Translations under genes and position numbers: made by a program
Source of the DNA: Bacillaceae bacterium JMAK1
GTDB taxonomy: Bacteria; Bacillota; Bacilli; Bacillales; Marinococcaceae
Length of the DNA stretch: 64,000 bases
Assembly (NCBI GenBank): GCA_012970285.1
Contig: JIBW01000003.1
Span: forward strand, 248,001-312,000
Reading direction: 5' to 3'
Notes under the pieces: model-generated
Seen by the model: only the letters and a program-made list of their open reading frames with translations
The model's database searches: none
What the model was told of the DNA's origin: nothing
In this document: positions 8,113 to 16,916 of the stretch, one piece after another
How the letters are laid out: each line of letters starts with the position of its first letter
How positions within the stretch are numbered: position 1 is the first letter of the stretch

Positions 8113-9290
8113 GAAATATCGGAAACGAAGTTCAGTTTGCGATCTATCAATCACAACAAACCAATCCCTTTCCAGTTCAATATGAGGATTGGGAAAAAAA
8201 CGCCAGTGACAAGCTAACGAGTGAAGCATTTGATTATATCGCAGGCGGTGCAGGTAGTGATTACACCGTGCAAGCAAACGTTGATCGCTTTAGAGCTTAC
8301 AACATCGTGCCGAGAATGTTTCGTAACGTCGAAGAGCGTGATCTTTCGGTAGATCTATTTGGACAAACGTATCCCTTTCCAGTTTTGCAAGCGCCGATCG
8401 GTGTTCAATCCATTATCCATGAAGACAAAGAGCTTGGTTCTGCTCGGGCTTGTGCTAAGCTAGGTGTTCCTTACATTGCTAGTTCAGCAGCATCGACTTC
8501 TTTAGAAGACATTGCTGAGGCGATGGGAGATCAACCGCGCTGGTTCCAACTCTATTGGAGTCGTGATGAGGATATTGCTGCAAGCTTTTTGCAACGAGCC
8601 GAGCGCGCTGGTTACTCTGCAATTGTAATTACATTAGACACCCCGATGATGGCTTGGCGTGAGAAGGATCTGACGAATGCCTATCTACCGTTTTTGAAAG
8701 GTGAAGGTGTGGCAAATTACTTGTCTGATCCTGCCTTTCGCGCAAAGCTAGAAAAGCCGCCTGAAGAGGACCCCCAAGCTGCCATTGAACAATGGTCCAA
8801 AGTGTTTGGGAATGCAACACTTACTTGGGAAGACTTGTCGTTTATAAGGCAGCATACAACGCTTCCAATAATCCTAAAAGGGATTTTACACCCTGAAGAT
8901 GCAAAGCTTGCGGTTGAAGCCCATGTAGACGGAATCATCGTATCAAACCATGGTGGTAGACAAGTCGATGGCTCAATTACGGCGATCGATGCATTGCCAG
9001 AAATTGCGGACGTCGTCCGAGGAAGAGTTCCGATTTTGTTGGACAGTGGGATTCGAAGAGGTGCTGACGTTTTGAAAGCTCTTGCTCTAGGGGCGACTGC
9101 TGTACTTGTCGGTAGGCCGTCTATGTACGCGTTAGCTGTAGGAGGGGAAGAGGGTGTTGAAACGTTGTTTAAACAATTAGTAGCTGATGTTGATTTAACG
9201 TTAGCACTTGCAGGTGGCACGAACGTTCGCCACCTGGACAAGGAGTTTTTACAATCGAGTTATGCTTCTAGTGAGCGCTCAGTCAAATAA
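8109..9290 (+). CDS. FMN-dependent alpha-hydroxy acid oxidase, lactate 2-monooxygenase type
   Basis: TIM-barrel flavoenzyme of 393 residues. FMN and substrate motifs are visible: YIAGGAGSDYT near 43-53, APIGVQ near 97, WFQLYWSRDEDIA near 145-157, ILKGI with the FMN Lys near 255-259, and SNHGGRQ with the active-site His/Arg near 280-286, followed by LLDSGIRRG. The length and the long insert (about 185-240) fit lactate 2-monooxygenase (lactate to acetate plus CO2) better than the shorter lactate oxidases, though related hydroxyacids are possible. GTG start overlaps the previous stop by 4 nt. Its 3' end runs 31 nt into the convergent GntR gene. Confidence 0.82.
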   Translation: MRNIGNEVQFAIYQSQQTNPFPVQYEDWEKNASDKLTSEAFDYIAGGAGSDYTVQANVDRFRAYNIVPRMFRNVEERDLSVDLFGQTYPFPVLQAPIGVQSIIHEDKELGSARACAKLGVPYIASSAASTSLEDIAEAMGDQPRWFQLYWSRDEDIAASFLQRAERAGYSAIVITLDTPMMAWREKDLTNAYLPFLKGEGVANYLSDPAFRAKLEKPPEEDPQAAIEQWSKVFGNATLTWEDLSFIRQHTTLPIILKGILHPEDAKLAVEAHVDGIIVSNHGGRQVDGSITAIDALPEIADVVRGRVPILLDSGIRRGADVLKALALGATAVLVGRPSMYALAVGGEEGVETLFKQLVADVDLTLALAGGTNVRHLDKEFLQSSYASSERSVK

Positions 9291-9922
9291 ACAATTCCTC
9301 GATTTCGTTCGGATTCAATGGTCGCAGTGATCGCTTGAATTGCCTTTGATTGGTCGCGTGACTGCATCGCCAAAAGAAGCTGTTCTTGTTCAGCAATACG
9401 TTCAGTAAATGATTCTCGGATTGTCGGTGCAACGTAAATAAGTAGCAATGAATGAACCGATTGAACGAGCTGAGCAAGGCGCTTGTTCGTACAGGATTCG
9501 ATGAGAATGGAGTAAACGTTCACAAAAAACTCGATGCATTCATCAGGTTGTTCATATGATAATCGTTTGGCATAGTCAATCTGTTGCTCAATGCGTAAAA
9601 GGTTAGCGTCACTAATCGATGCCGTAATATTAGCGATGAACTCTTTTTCAGTAATTTTCCGACAGTCATACAAAGCGTTTAAGTCGTCAAACTCAAGGTC
9701 AATGACGCGCAACACACCATTACGGTCGACGGTAACGAGCTGTTCTTTGAGCAATTGACGAAATGCTTCGCGAAGTGGAGTTCGGCTTATGTTTAAGTCG
9801 TCTGCTAGTTTGGCAACGATTACCTTTTCGCCAGGGGCGATTTTTCCGTAGAGGATCAGTCTTTTCACGAGATCATAAGCTTGTTCATATAAAGGTTTAA
9901 CGTGATTGAAAGTCGTATTCAT
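9260..9922 (-). CDS. GntR family transcriptional regulator (FCD-like)
   Basis: Regulator of about 220 residues. The winged HTH occupies about residues 10-75 (LILYGKIAPGEKVIVAKLA, ISRTPLREAFRQL), and an all-helical FCD-type ligand domain follows (ALYDCRKITEKEFIANI and later helices). FCD regulators bind organic acids and often control neighbouring catabolic genes. ATG 9922 is chosen because GAGGGGG sits 5 nt upstream. The gene is convergent with, and overlaps by 31 nt, the hydroxyacid oxidase gene, so it is a likely regulator of the SDR-QOR-oxidase operon, though this is inference. Confidence 0.85.
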   Translation of the reverse strand: MNTTFNHVKPLYEQAYDLVKRLILYGKIAPGEKVIVAKLADDLNISRTPLREAFRQLLKEQLVTVDRNGVLRVIDLEFDDLNALYDCRKITEKEFIANITASISDANLLRIEQQIDYAKRLSYEQPDECIEFFVNVYSILIESCTNKRLAQLVQSVHSLLLIYVAPTIRESFTERIAEQEQLLLAMQSRDQSKAIQAITATIESERNRGIVYLTERSLEA

Positions 9923-10098
9923 GGAGACCCCCTCATACATTATGAAATAAAATGAAAAAATCTATAATTAATTATTAATCTTAAGTATATTCGCAAGAAC
10001 TGTCAAACATTAGGAAGTTGTTCTGTTAATCGGAATCTTCCCTCATCTCTTGGTCGCTCATGTGGAATCAAGAAGGAAAAGAATTCATAACAAAGCAA

Positions 10099-10126
10099 GA
10101 GCTCAGGCATAAGGTTGCCTGAGCTC
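10099..10126 (-). terminator. Hairpin after the TerC gene
   Basis: An AGAGCTCAGGCA / TGCCTGAGCTCT stem of 12 bp with a 6-nt loop lies 30 nt past the TerC stop. The downstream T stretch on the minus strand is weak (TTGCTTTG), so termination may be inefficient. The rest of 9923-10155 shows nothing else clear. Confidence 0.6.
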
Positions 10127-10155
10127 TAAACGTGTTACTTGTTGATTTATGCACA

Positions 10156-10935
10156 TTATTGTTCTAGATGCTGCTGGGTCTTTTGAAAGCGAGGACCGGA
10201 GAGAACCCAACTTAAGACGATAATCAACCCCATCACTCCCCAGAATATAAGCTTCCAAACAGTGCTTTCTGGAAAATGCTCAGGCAAGACGGCGAGACTC
10301 GGGTGCGCTAACGTAAACACTGCGAGCTTTACACCGACCCATCCGACAATCAAATACGCGCCGTTTTCAAGTCCTGGTCTTGAATGGAGGACTTTGATAA
10401 AGAATCCAGCAGCAAAACGCATAATAATGACACCGGTTAATCCACCGATAAAGACGACGATAAATTGCGCACCGTCTAATGGACCGACAGAGAACCAGCC
10501 TGTTGGTGTAAGTGTCATGGCAAGCGCAACAGCCGCGAGAATACTATCAACAGCAAAAGCGATGTCAGCGAGTTCTACTTTTAGAACAGTCATCCAAAAG
10601 CCTGACTTTTTCGGTTCTTTTTTCGGTTTTTCTTCTGACGTTTTCTTACGTACGAATCGTTTGAAGAAGTGGTTCACCGTTAAGAAGATGAGATATAGTG
10701 CTCCGATCGCTTGAACTTGCCACACATTAATTAATACGGCCACGAAGGCAAGGGCTGCAAGTCGGAAAACAAAGGCACCGGCAAGTCCATAGAACAGTGC
10801 TCTTTTCCGCTGTTTTTCTGGTAAATGTTTGACCATCATTGCAAGTACAACCGCGTTATCTGCTGCCAAGATACCTTCTAGTGCAATTAAGACGATTAAT
10901 ACCCAACCGTATTCAACAAGTAATGCTACATCCAT
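10156..10935 (-). CDS. TerC family integral membrane protein (YkoY-like, Mn2+ efflux)
   Basis: Membrane protein of 259 residues with about seven hydrophobic segments. The TerC family's two acidic intramembrane motifs are present: ALEGILAADNAVVLAMM near 18-34 and ADIAFAVDSILA near 123-134. A charged loop (KKTSEEKPKKEPKK) separates the halves. In B. subtilis the YkoY/YceF TerC proteins are linked to Mn2+ export or metalation of secreted enzymes, and ykoY is under a Mn2+ riboswitch; the same riboswitch precedes this gene, which makes manganese the likely substrate. AAAGGAG precedes the ATG by about 10 nt. Confidence 0.88.
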   Translation of the reverse strand: MDVALLVEYGWVLIVLIALEGILAADNAVVLAMMVKHLPEKQRKRALFYGLAGAFVFRLAALAFVAVLINVWQVQAIGALYLIFLTVNHFFKRFVRKKTSEEKPKKEPKKSGFWMTVLKVELADIAFAVDSILAAVALAMTLTPTGWFSVGPLDGAQFIVVFIGGLTGVIIMRFAAGFFIKVLHSRPGLENGAYLIVGWVGVKLAVFTLAHPSLAVLPEHFPESTVWKLIFWGVMGLIIVLSWVLSGPRFQKTQQHLEQ

Positions 10936-10978
10936 GTGAGTTTTGCTCCTTTTTTGTACGAAGTCTATGAGTCCATGA

Positions 10979-11145
10979 AAAAAGACCCTCGCCGTAACCG
11001 GCGAAGGTCAGTAATTGGTCATTTCATAGACCTCGCCCATAGTGGCAAAGGTCTTGCGACAGTCAGGTACGACTGCACTAAAGCCGGGGCTATTATATGC
11101 CCGTCATGACGACTTTAATGAGGAGCTACTCCCCTTTGATACTGT
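10979..11145 (-). ncRNA. yybP-ykoY manganese riboswitch
   Basis: Read on the minus strand, the leader begins with the AAAGGGGAGTAGCT element typical of the yybP-ykoY class, goes through TCGTCATGACGGGC and GCCCCGGC stems, has TGACCTTCGCC, and ends in a CCTTCGCCGG / CCGGCGAGGG hairpin followed by TTTTTT (10979-11008). The 3' aptamer strand and the terminator overlap, as in Mn2+-on riboswitches: metal binding would release the terminator and allow the TerC gene to be read. Confidence 0.88.
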
Positions 11146-11146
11146 A

Positions 11147-11175
11147 ATCGTAATGGACGGTTAAGGAAAAGTCAA
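11147..11175 (-). promoter_or_regulatory. Promoter of the riboswitch-terC unit
   Basis: On the minus strand TTGACT (11175-11170), a 17-nt spacer and TACGAT (11152-11147) place the transcript start close to the riboswitch 5' end. The rest of the gap up to the hydantoinase gene at 11271 holds only the outward leader of that gene. Confidence 0.65.
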
Positions 11176-11270
11176 TAAAATGTTTCACGAGAAACAAAGT
11201 TTAAAAGGGTATTCGACAACTTTAGCGAAATAGTAGAGTAATCACGGTTATTTAACAAAGGATGTGTCTA

Positions 11271-13385
11271 ATGGTTACTATTCGAGCTGGCGTTGACATT
11301 GGTGGAACATTTACAGACTTTGTGTTCTTAACGAGCGATGGGAAGAGGTTTTTTGGGAAGACGTTAACGACGTATCCTGACCCTTCCGAAGGATTTATTA
11401 ACGGATTACAAGAGAATATAGAAAAGCACGGTTGGCGTTACGACCAACTTGAAAGTATTATTCATGGAACAACGCTCGTCGTAAATGCACTGATTGAACG
11501 TAAAGGTGCAAAAACGGGGTTAATTACGACGAAAGGGTTTCGCGATCAATTGGAAATTGCGACAGAAAGTCGCTATGATTTGTACGATTTAATGGTCGAT
11601 AACCCGAAACCACTCGTACCACGTTCATTAAGAAAGACGGTAACTGAGCGTCTAACGAGTGATGGAAATGTCTTGACGAAGCTGGATGAGCAAGAAGTAG
11701 AAGAAACGTTGCAACAGTTCGTCAACGAAGGTGTTGAAGCGGTTGCTGTCTGTTTCTTACATAGTTATCGCAACGATCTTCACGAAAAGAAAGTAAAAGA
11801 GATTGCAAAACGAGTTGCGCCACAGCTACACGTTTCCATATCGTCTGAAGTGTCTCCAGAGATTCGTGAGTATCAACGGTCTTCTACGACCGTAGCCAAT
11901 GTATTTGTGAAACCACTAGTTGAGCGTTACTTAGGGAGCTTAGAGCGTGCTTTAGTGGAGAAAGGTTTTAAAGGTACATTCCTCATGATGCTCTCCGGTG
12001 GAGGCACGTGTACGCTTGAAACAGCAGCGAAGTTTCCAATTCGCATTTTGGAATCAGGCCCAGTAGGTGGAACCATTTCAGGTGCGCATTATAGTAAGCA
12101 AGCAAAAGAGAACTCTTTGATTGTGTTTGATATGGGAGGTACGACTGCGAAAGCAAGTCTCGTTGATGAAGGGGTACCGCTTACGACGACTGAATTCGAA
12201 GTAGGACGAGCCGATCGCTTTATGAAAGGCAGTGGTATGCCTGTAAAAGTACCTGTTGTTGAAATGATTGAAATTGGTGCGGGGGGCGGAAGCATTGCCC
12301 ACGTAAATCGACTTGGATTACTAAAGGTAGGCCCAGAAAGTGCTAGCAGTAAGCCAGGTCCAGCTAGTTACAATCTTGGTGGATTAGAACCTACAGTTAC
12401 CGATGCAGATCTCGTTCTTGGCTATTTAAACCCTGATTATTTTCTCGGTGGAGAAATGAACCTTAGCGTCGATAAAGCAAAGGAAGCGATCCAGAAAAAA
12501 GTCGCGGAGCCACTCGGGATGTCCGCAATTGAAGCTGCATGGGGGATTCATCAGCTCGTTAATGAGAATATGGCAAGTGCGGCTCGAATTCATGCTGTAG
12601 AAAAGGGTAAAGACGTTCGTAAGTACGGGTTGTTTGCATCAGGTGGTGCAGGTCCTGTTCACGTCGGAAATGTCGCGGAGATTCTCGGTGTCGATACAAT
12701 TGTTCATCCTGTTGGTGCAGGTGTTAACTCTGCATTTGGCTTTTTGACGTCCCCACTTGCGTTTGACTTTGTGCGAAGTTTTTACAGTCGTTTAGATGAT
12801 TTGGATTGGTCACATGTGATGCATCTCTTAGAGGAGATGGAACAAGAAGGGTTTGAGCTTCTTAAGCGTGCGGGTGTTTCAGAGCACATATCCATTGTTC
12901 GAAAGGCAGAAATGAAATACAAAGGGCAAACCCATGAAATTACCGTATCAATTCCGAACGGTACTTTAACGGAAGCTTCCAAAGAACAAATTGTAGATAA
13001 TTTTAAACAGGCTTATCGTGAACTTTATGCAGAAGCAAATGAAGATATGGTCATTGAAACGTTGAACTGGCGTGTTGTTGTGGAAGGTCCAGATCCAGAA
13101 CTTACACTCGAGCAGGCGCAAGGAGGCGACGTTTTCGTTGAACCTAAGTCAACGAGACATGTTTATTTTGATGGTTGGTATGAAACGAATGTGTACGAAC
13201 GTAACGATTTAAATCCAGGTGTGGACATTGATGGTCCAGCCATTATTGAAGAACGTGAATCAACGCTCGTCGTCCCACCGAGTTTCCGAGTATCGGTTGA
13301 TCAATTCTACAATGTGAAGCTACATCGAAAAACTGCCAAAGGAGGCGTTTTTGTTGGCGAACACGAAAAAGCAAGAAGTGTTTGA
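11271..13385 (+). CDS. Hydantoinase/oxoprolinase subunit A (HyuA)
   Basis: Subunit of about 704 residues of an ATP-dependent hydantoinase/5-oxoprolinase. The N-terminal actin-like ATPase fold starts with RAGVDIGGTFTDFV; HGTTLVVNALIERKG and FDMGGTTAKASLVD are further nucleotide-binding segments; the C-terminal half carries GPA(I)IEERESTLVV. These enzymes open the ring of hydantoins, 5-oxoproline or related lactams (also acetone/acetophenone in carboxylase versions). ATG 11271 is preferred over ATG 11262, because AAAGGATG lies correctly only for the former. It overlaps hyuB, which is required for activity in the family. Confidence 0.88.
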   Translation: MVTIRAGVDIGGTFTDFVFLTSDGKRFFGKTLTTYPDPSEGFINGLQENIEKHGWRYDQLESIIHGTTLVVNALIERKGAKTGLITTKGFRDQLEIATESRYDLYDLMVDNPKPLVPRSLRKTVTERLTSDGNVLTKLDEQEVEETLQQFVNEGVEAVAVCFLHSYRNDLHEKKVKEIAKRVAPQLHVSISSEVSPEIREYQRSSTTVANVFVKPLVERYLGSLERALVEKGFKGTFLMMLSGGGTCTLETAAKFPIRILESGPVGGTISGAHYSKQAKENSLIVFDMGGTTAKASLVDEGVPLTTTEFEVGRADRFMKGSGMPVKVPVVEMIEIGAGGGSIAHVNRLGLLKVGPESASSKPGPASYNLGGLEPTVTDADLVLGYLNPDYFLGGEMNLSVDKAKEAIQKKVAEPLGMSAIEAAWGIHQLVNENMASAARIHAVEKGKDVRKYGLFASGGAGPVHVGNVAEILGVDTIVHPVGAGVNSAFGFLTSPLAFDFVRSFYSRLDDLDWSHVMHLLEEMEQEGFELLKRAGVSEHISIVRKAEMKYKGQTHEITVSIPNGTLTEASKEQIVDNFKQAYRELYAEANEDMVIETLNWRVVVEGPDPELTLEQAQGGDVFVEPKSTRHVYFDGWYETNVYERNDLNPGVDIDGPAIIEERESTLVVPPSFRVSVDQFYNVKLHRKTAKGGVFVGEHEKARSV

Positions 13386-14979
13386 TCCTATTCAATTGGA
13401 AGTGATTTGGAATCGGCTTGTCACTTTGTTAGAAGAACAAGCAAAAACGCTCATTCGTACGTCTTTTACAAGCATTCTATCAGATGCAAATGACTTGTCT
13501 GCAGGGTTGTTCAATCAAGCAGGTGATATGATCGCACAAGCGAATACGGGAACGCCAGGCCACATTAACTCAATGGCAACGGGTGTCCGTCATTTCTTGA
13601 AGAATGTTGATACAACAAAGCTTAAAGATGGCGACGTATTAATCGGCAACAATCCGTATGAAATATCAGGTCATTTGCTTGATGTGACGATTGTTACACC
13701 GGTGTTTTACAAAGAATCATTGATTGGATATTTTGCCTCTACGTGTCATGTCTCCGATGTAGGTGGTCGTGGCTTCAGCCCAGAGGGTGAGAGTATTTAC
13801 GAAGAAGGCTTACATTTCCCGTACATGAAAATGTACGAGCAAGGTGTCGTAAATGAGACGTTACTTACGCTTATTCGTGCCAATGTCCGTGCGCCTTATC
13901 AAGTAATAGGTGATCTACGTGCCCAAGTGGTTGCCCAAGAAGTGGCAATTAGCCGTTTACGGGAGACGTTAGAAGAGTTTGGCTTACGTGATGTAGAGGC
14001 AATCGGAGCAGAGATTATTGCGATCTCTGAAAAAGCAATGCGTAAAGCGATTGAAGAGCTTCCCGACGGAACGTATGAAAATGAGTTATATAGCGATGGG
14101 GCTGAAAAGCCAATACTTTTGAAATGCAAACTCATTGTTAAAGGAGATACAGTTCACGTAGATTTCGATGGAACTTCTAAAGGAAGTAAAAAAGCAATCA
14201 ATGTTTGTCTTAACTACACACTTGCGTATGTGAACTACGTTTTAAAAGCGACCATTGCTCCGGATGTTCCAAGTAATGAAGGAAGCTTCCGCCCAGTAAG
14301 TGTATCGGCTCCAGAAGGAAGCGTATTAAATGCGGTCCATCCAATGCCTACAGCTTCAAGACATATTATCGGTCATTTAGCACCTGTATGTGTATTAGGA
14401 GCACTCCAACCCGTGTTACCAGACAAAATCCCTGCTGAAGGTGCTGCAGCGATCTTTGCGATGCAAGTGCACGGCGTTGATCGTTCAGGAGAGTCTTTCT
14501 CAAACGTCGTATTTAATGCTGGAGGTGCAGGTGCTCGTCCAGGGAAAGATGGTCTTAATGCGACAACGTTCCCGTCAGGGGTGAAAGGAACACCGATTGA
14601 GATCATTGAAAACACATCACCAATTCTCGTCTATGAGAAAGAACTCCGAGAAAACTCAGGTGGAGATGGAGAGTTCCGTGGAGGATTAGGTCAAACGATC
14701 ACATTTGGTGTGCGTACAGATCAACCGTTCCATGTACCGTTAATGTTTGAACGTACTCGCTATGCACCGCTCGGTTATGAAGGTGGTTTACAAGGTGAAA
14801 AGGCAAAGGTATTTATAAATGAACAAGAAATTGAAGAAACAAAAAAATTGTATACGCTAAATCCGGACGACACAGTAACCCTTCAATTGCCAGGTGGTGG
14901 GGGCTTTGGAGATCCTGCAAAGCGAAATGAAAAAGCAAAAGCGAGCGATGTAGAAAACGGTTATGTGATACGATCTTAG
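13354..14979 (+). CDS. Hydantoinase subunit B (HyuB)
   Basis: Partner subunit of about 541 residues. Family motifs include DPIQLEVIWNRLV near the N-terminus, NDLSAGLFN, GTPGHINSMATGV, CHVSDVGGR, VDFDGTSKGSKKAINV and the glycine-rich C-terminal LPGGGGFGDP. It forms a complex with HyuA, and carries the hydrolytic metal site in known homologues. A TTG start lies 8 nt after AAAGGAGGC; TTG 13351 is an equal-frame alternative. The 5' end lies inside the last 32 nt of hyuA, which indicates translational coupling. Confidence 0.88.
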   Translation: MANTKKQEVFDPIQLEVIWNRLVTLLEEQAKTLIRTSFTSILSDANDLSAGLFNQAGDMIAQANTGTPGHINSMATGVRHFLKNVDTTKLKDGDVLIGNNPYEISGHLLDVTIVTPVFYKESLIGYFASTCHVSDVGGRGFSPEGESIYEEGLHFPYMKMYEQGVVNETLLTLIRANVRAPYQVIGDLRAQVVAQEVAISRLRETLEEFGLRDVEAIGAEIIAISEKAMRKAIEELPDGTYENELYSDGAEKPILLKCKLIVKGDTVHVDFDGTSKGSKKAINVCLNYTLAYVNYVLKATIAPDVPSNEGSFRPVSVSAPEGSVLNAVHPMPTASRHIIGHLAPVCVLGALQPVLPDKIPAEGAAAIFAMQVHGVDRSGESFSNVVFNAGGAGARPGKDGLNATTFPSGVKGTPIEIIENTSPILVYEKELRENSGGDGEFRGGLGQTITFGVRTDQPFHVPLMFERTRYAPLGYEGGLQGEKAKVFINEQEIEETKKLYTLNPDDTVTLQLPGGGGFGDPAKRNEKAKASDVENGYVIRS

Positions 14980-15003
14980 AAAAGACAGATGGGAGAGATC
15001 ATA

Positions 15004-15789
15004 ATGAGGTTAGAAAACAAAGTAGCGATTGTGACAGGCGGTAGCCAAGGAATCGGTGCTGGAATTGCAAAGCGCTTCGGTCAAGAAGGAGCCAAGGTTG
15101 TTGTAGCAGATGTAAATGAAGAAGCTGGGGAGAACGTCATTAACGAACTAAAACAACAAGAAGTAGAAGCGATTTTTGTACACACGGACGTAAGTAATGA
15201 AGAAAGTGTACAAAACCTCGTTAAGGAAGCGACATCAGCATTTGGTAAGGTCGATATTCTCGTCAATAACGCAGCGATTAACTTTCGCAAAAGCGTGACA
15301 GATACGAGTTTTGAAGAGTGGCAAACGTTGTTAGGCATTAACCTAAACGGTCCATTCTTATGTTCGAAGTACAGCATTCCAGAAATGCAAAAGCTAGGCG
15401 GAGGTTCAATTATTAACATCGCTTCTTGGCACGCTGAGAAAACCATTACACGTTTAGCGGCCTATGCATCGGCAAAAGGTGCGATGACAGCGTTAACGAG
15501 ACAGATGGCGCTCGATTATGGTAAAGATCAAATTCGTGTCAATGCGGTAGGACCAAGCACGGTTGACACACCATTACTTCAGAAGACATTTGAGTCTTTA
15601 GATGATCCAGAACAAGCATTCAAAGATACATTGAAGTTCCAGCCAATGGGAAGAATTGGAACGGTTGAAGACATTGCAAACACATGCCTTTTCCTCGCAT
15701 CAGATGAAGCAACTTACGTAAGTGGACAAACGATTATGGTTGATGGCGGTGCGATCAATAAGATCGCCAGACCAATAGAATTCGATTGA
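15004..15789 (+). CDS. SDR family oxidoreductase (FabG-like)
   Basis: Classical SDR of 261 residues: TGGSQGIG near 12-19, NNAA at about 90, catalytic Ser in INIASWH, YASAKGA (YxxxK) near 155-160, and the C-terminal VDGGAINK. ADVNEE after the second strand again suggests NAD. ATG 15004 is supported by GGGAGAG 6 nt upstream. It lies 24 nt after hyuB and is followed by a terminator, so it is likely the third gene of the hydantoinase operon. Its substrate is probably an alcohol or keto intermediate of that pathway, which is inference. Confidence 0.87.
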   Translation: MRLENKVAIVTGGSQGIGAGIAKRFGQEGAKVVVADVNEEAGENVINELKQQEVEAIFVHTDVSNEESVQNLVKEATSAFGKVDILVNNAAINFRKSVTDTSFEEWQTLLGINLNGPFLCSKYSIPEMQKLGGGSIINIASWHAEKTITRLAAYASAKGAMTALTRQMALDYGKDQIRVNAVGPSTVDTPLLQKTFESLDDPEQAFKDTLKFQPMGRIGTVEDIANTCLFLASDEATYVSGQTIMVDGGAINKIARPIEFD

Positions 15790-15797
15790 TCTGTTAG

Positions 15798-15830
15798 GAC
15801 TCAGTGCGAGATCAAGCGCTGAGTCTTTTC
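15798..15830 (+). terminator. Terminator after the hydantoinase operon
   Basis: A GACTCAG / CTGAGTC stem, with an extra GC pairing inside, is followed by TTTTCGATTT. Confidence 0.7.
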
Positions 15831-15899
15831 GATTTATCATATAATGGCTCTATATTAAAACTAAACTTCATGAGAGATCTTACAGAAAGAAGGATGAAT

Positions 15900-16871
15900 A
15901 TGGGGTCACTGTTGTCTGTGTTTGCGCTCATCCTCTTTGGGTTAGGAATCGGCAGAGGCATTCGACTATATACAGAAAAAGGATATATGCCAGCATGGGT
16001 TCCAGTTGCGAAGTTACTACGTGCATTAACGTTTACTGTTCTACTCGGTCTCATGCCTATTGTGTTAATTGGTGCATTTTGGAACGTTGATTTTAGTCAA
16101 TCAGAGTTTTTACTACTTCCTGTTATTGGTGTGTTCACGATTTTTCTCGGTGGCGGTTTAGCAATTGTTGCTTCGAAGATCCACGGTCTTACGAGGGAGC
16201 AAACCGGTTCGATGTTTCTTGCCGGAGCTTTTATTAATCTTGGAAGCTTTGGGGCGTTGTTCTCCGTCTTTTTTATCGGGATTGAAGCATTGCCGTTTGT
16301 GATTTTGTTTCGTTTGTTCGAAGAAATTGTGTATTATGCGATTTGCTATCCGATTGCGAAATCATTTGGTCCATTGCGACACGCTACTTCTTCTACAGGT
16401 ATTAAGAAAATAATAAAAGACCCCTTTATTATGGTGACCTTTTCTGCGCTTTGTATTGGGGCTTTTCTTAACTTTTCACCACTTGAGTACGGGTCATTTT
16501 ACGATACGCTTAACAGCATTCTCGTCCCGCTTTCAGCTATTCTCTTATTAGTACCTGTTGGATTTTCAATGAAGCTCGGCGCGGTTCGAACGTATATTAA
16601 ACCGAGTGGGTCGATTGCCCTCATTAAGCACATAATCGTTCCGATTACGGTGACGAGTCTTGCTTACTTTATTGGTCTTGGAAACTATGGAAATGGAATT
16701 ATTCTCTACGTCGTACTCATTCTTTCATCCATGCCACCAGCTGTTTCTTCTCTCGTTCCGCCTCAGTTGTTCAAATTAGATGTCGATCTTGCGAATGCTG
16801 CATGGGTTTTAAGCATGTGTTCATTAGTGTTGACTCTCCCCATTTTGTATGTCGTGACGAATGTATTGTGA
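15900..16871 (+). CDS. AEC-like membrane permease
   Basis: Membrane protein of about 323 residues with about ten hydrophobic segments in two similar halves, as in the auxin efflux carrier (AEC)/BART superfamily; the helix-break-helix with FINLGSFGALFSVFF corresponds to the NTGFLG-like crossover of AEC proteins. Family members export or import organic anions. I start it at ATG 15900, for which AGAAGGATG is well placed; upstream in-frame codons would cover a promoter-like TATAAT at 15840. It follows the hydantoinase operon but behind a terminator. Family identity is moderate only. Confidence 0.6.
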   Translation: MGSLLSVFALILFGLGIGRGIRLYTEKGYMPAWVPVAKLLRALTFTVLLGLMPIVLIGAFWNVDFSQSEFLLLPVIGVFTIFLGGGLAIVASKIHGLTREQTGSMFLAGAFINLGSFGALFSVFFIGIEALPFVILFRLFEEIVYYAICYPIAKSFGPLRHATSSTGIKKIIKDPFIMVTFSALCIGAFLNFSPLEYGSFYDTLNSILVPLSAILLLVPVGFSMKLGAVRTYIKPSGSIALIKHIIVPITVTSLAYFIGLGNYGNGIILYVVLILSSMPPAVSSLVPPQLFKLDVDLANAAWVLSMCSLVLTLPILYVVTNVL

Positions 16872-16916
16872 TAGGACAATGACAATGATACATACAGTAT
16901 CATTGAGGTGAGTCGT

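Noticed and set aside
8717-9241. Long minus-strand frame of 174 codons inside the hydroxyacid oxidase gene
   Set aside because: Antisense shadow: the plus-strand protein has complete family motifs; this one has no start signal or recognisable fold.
10262-10714. Plus-strand frame of 150 codons inside the TerC gene
   Set aside because: Antisense shadow of a membrane protein gene; no ribosome site.
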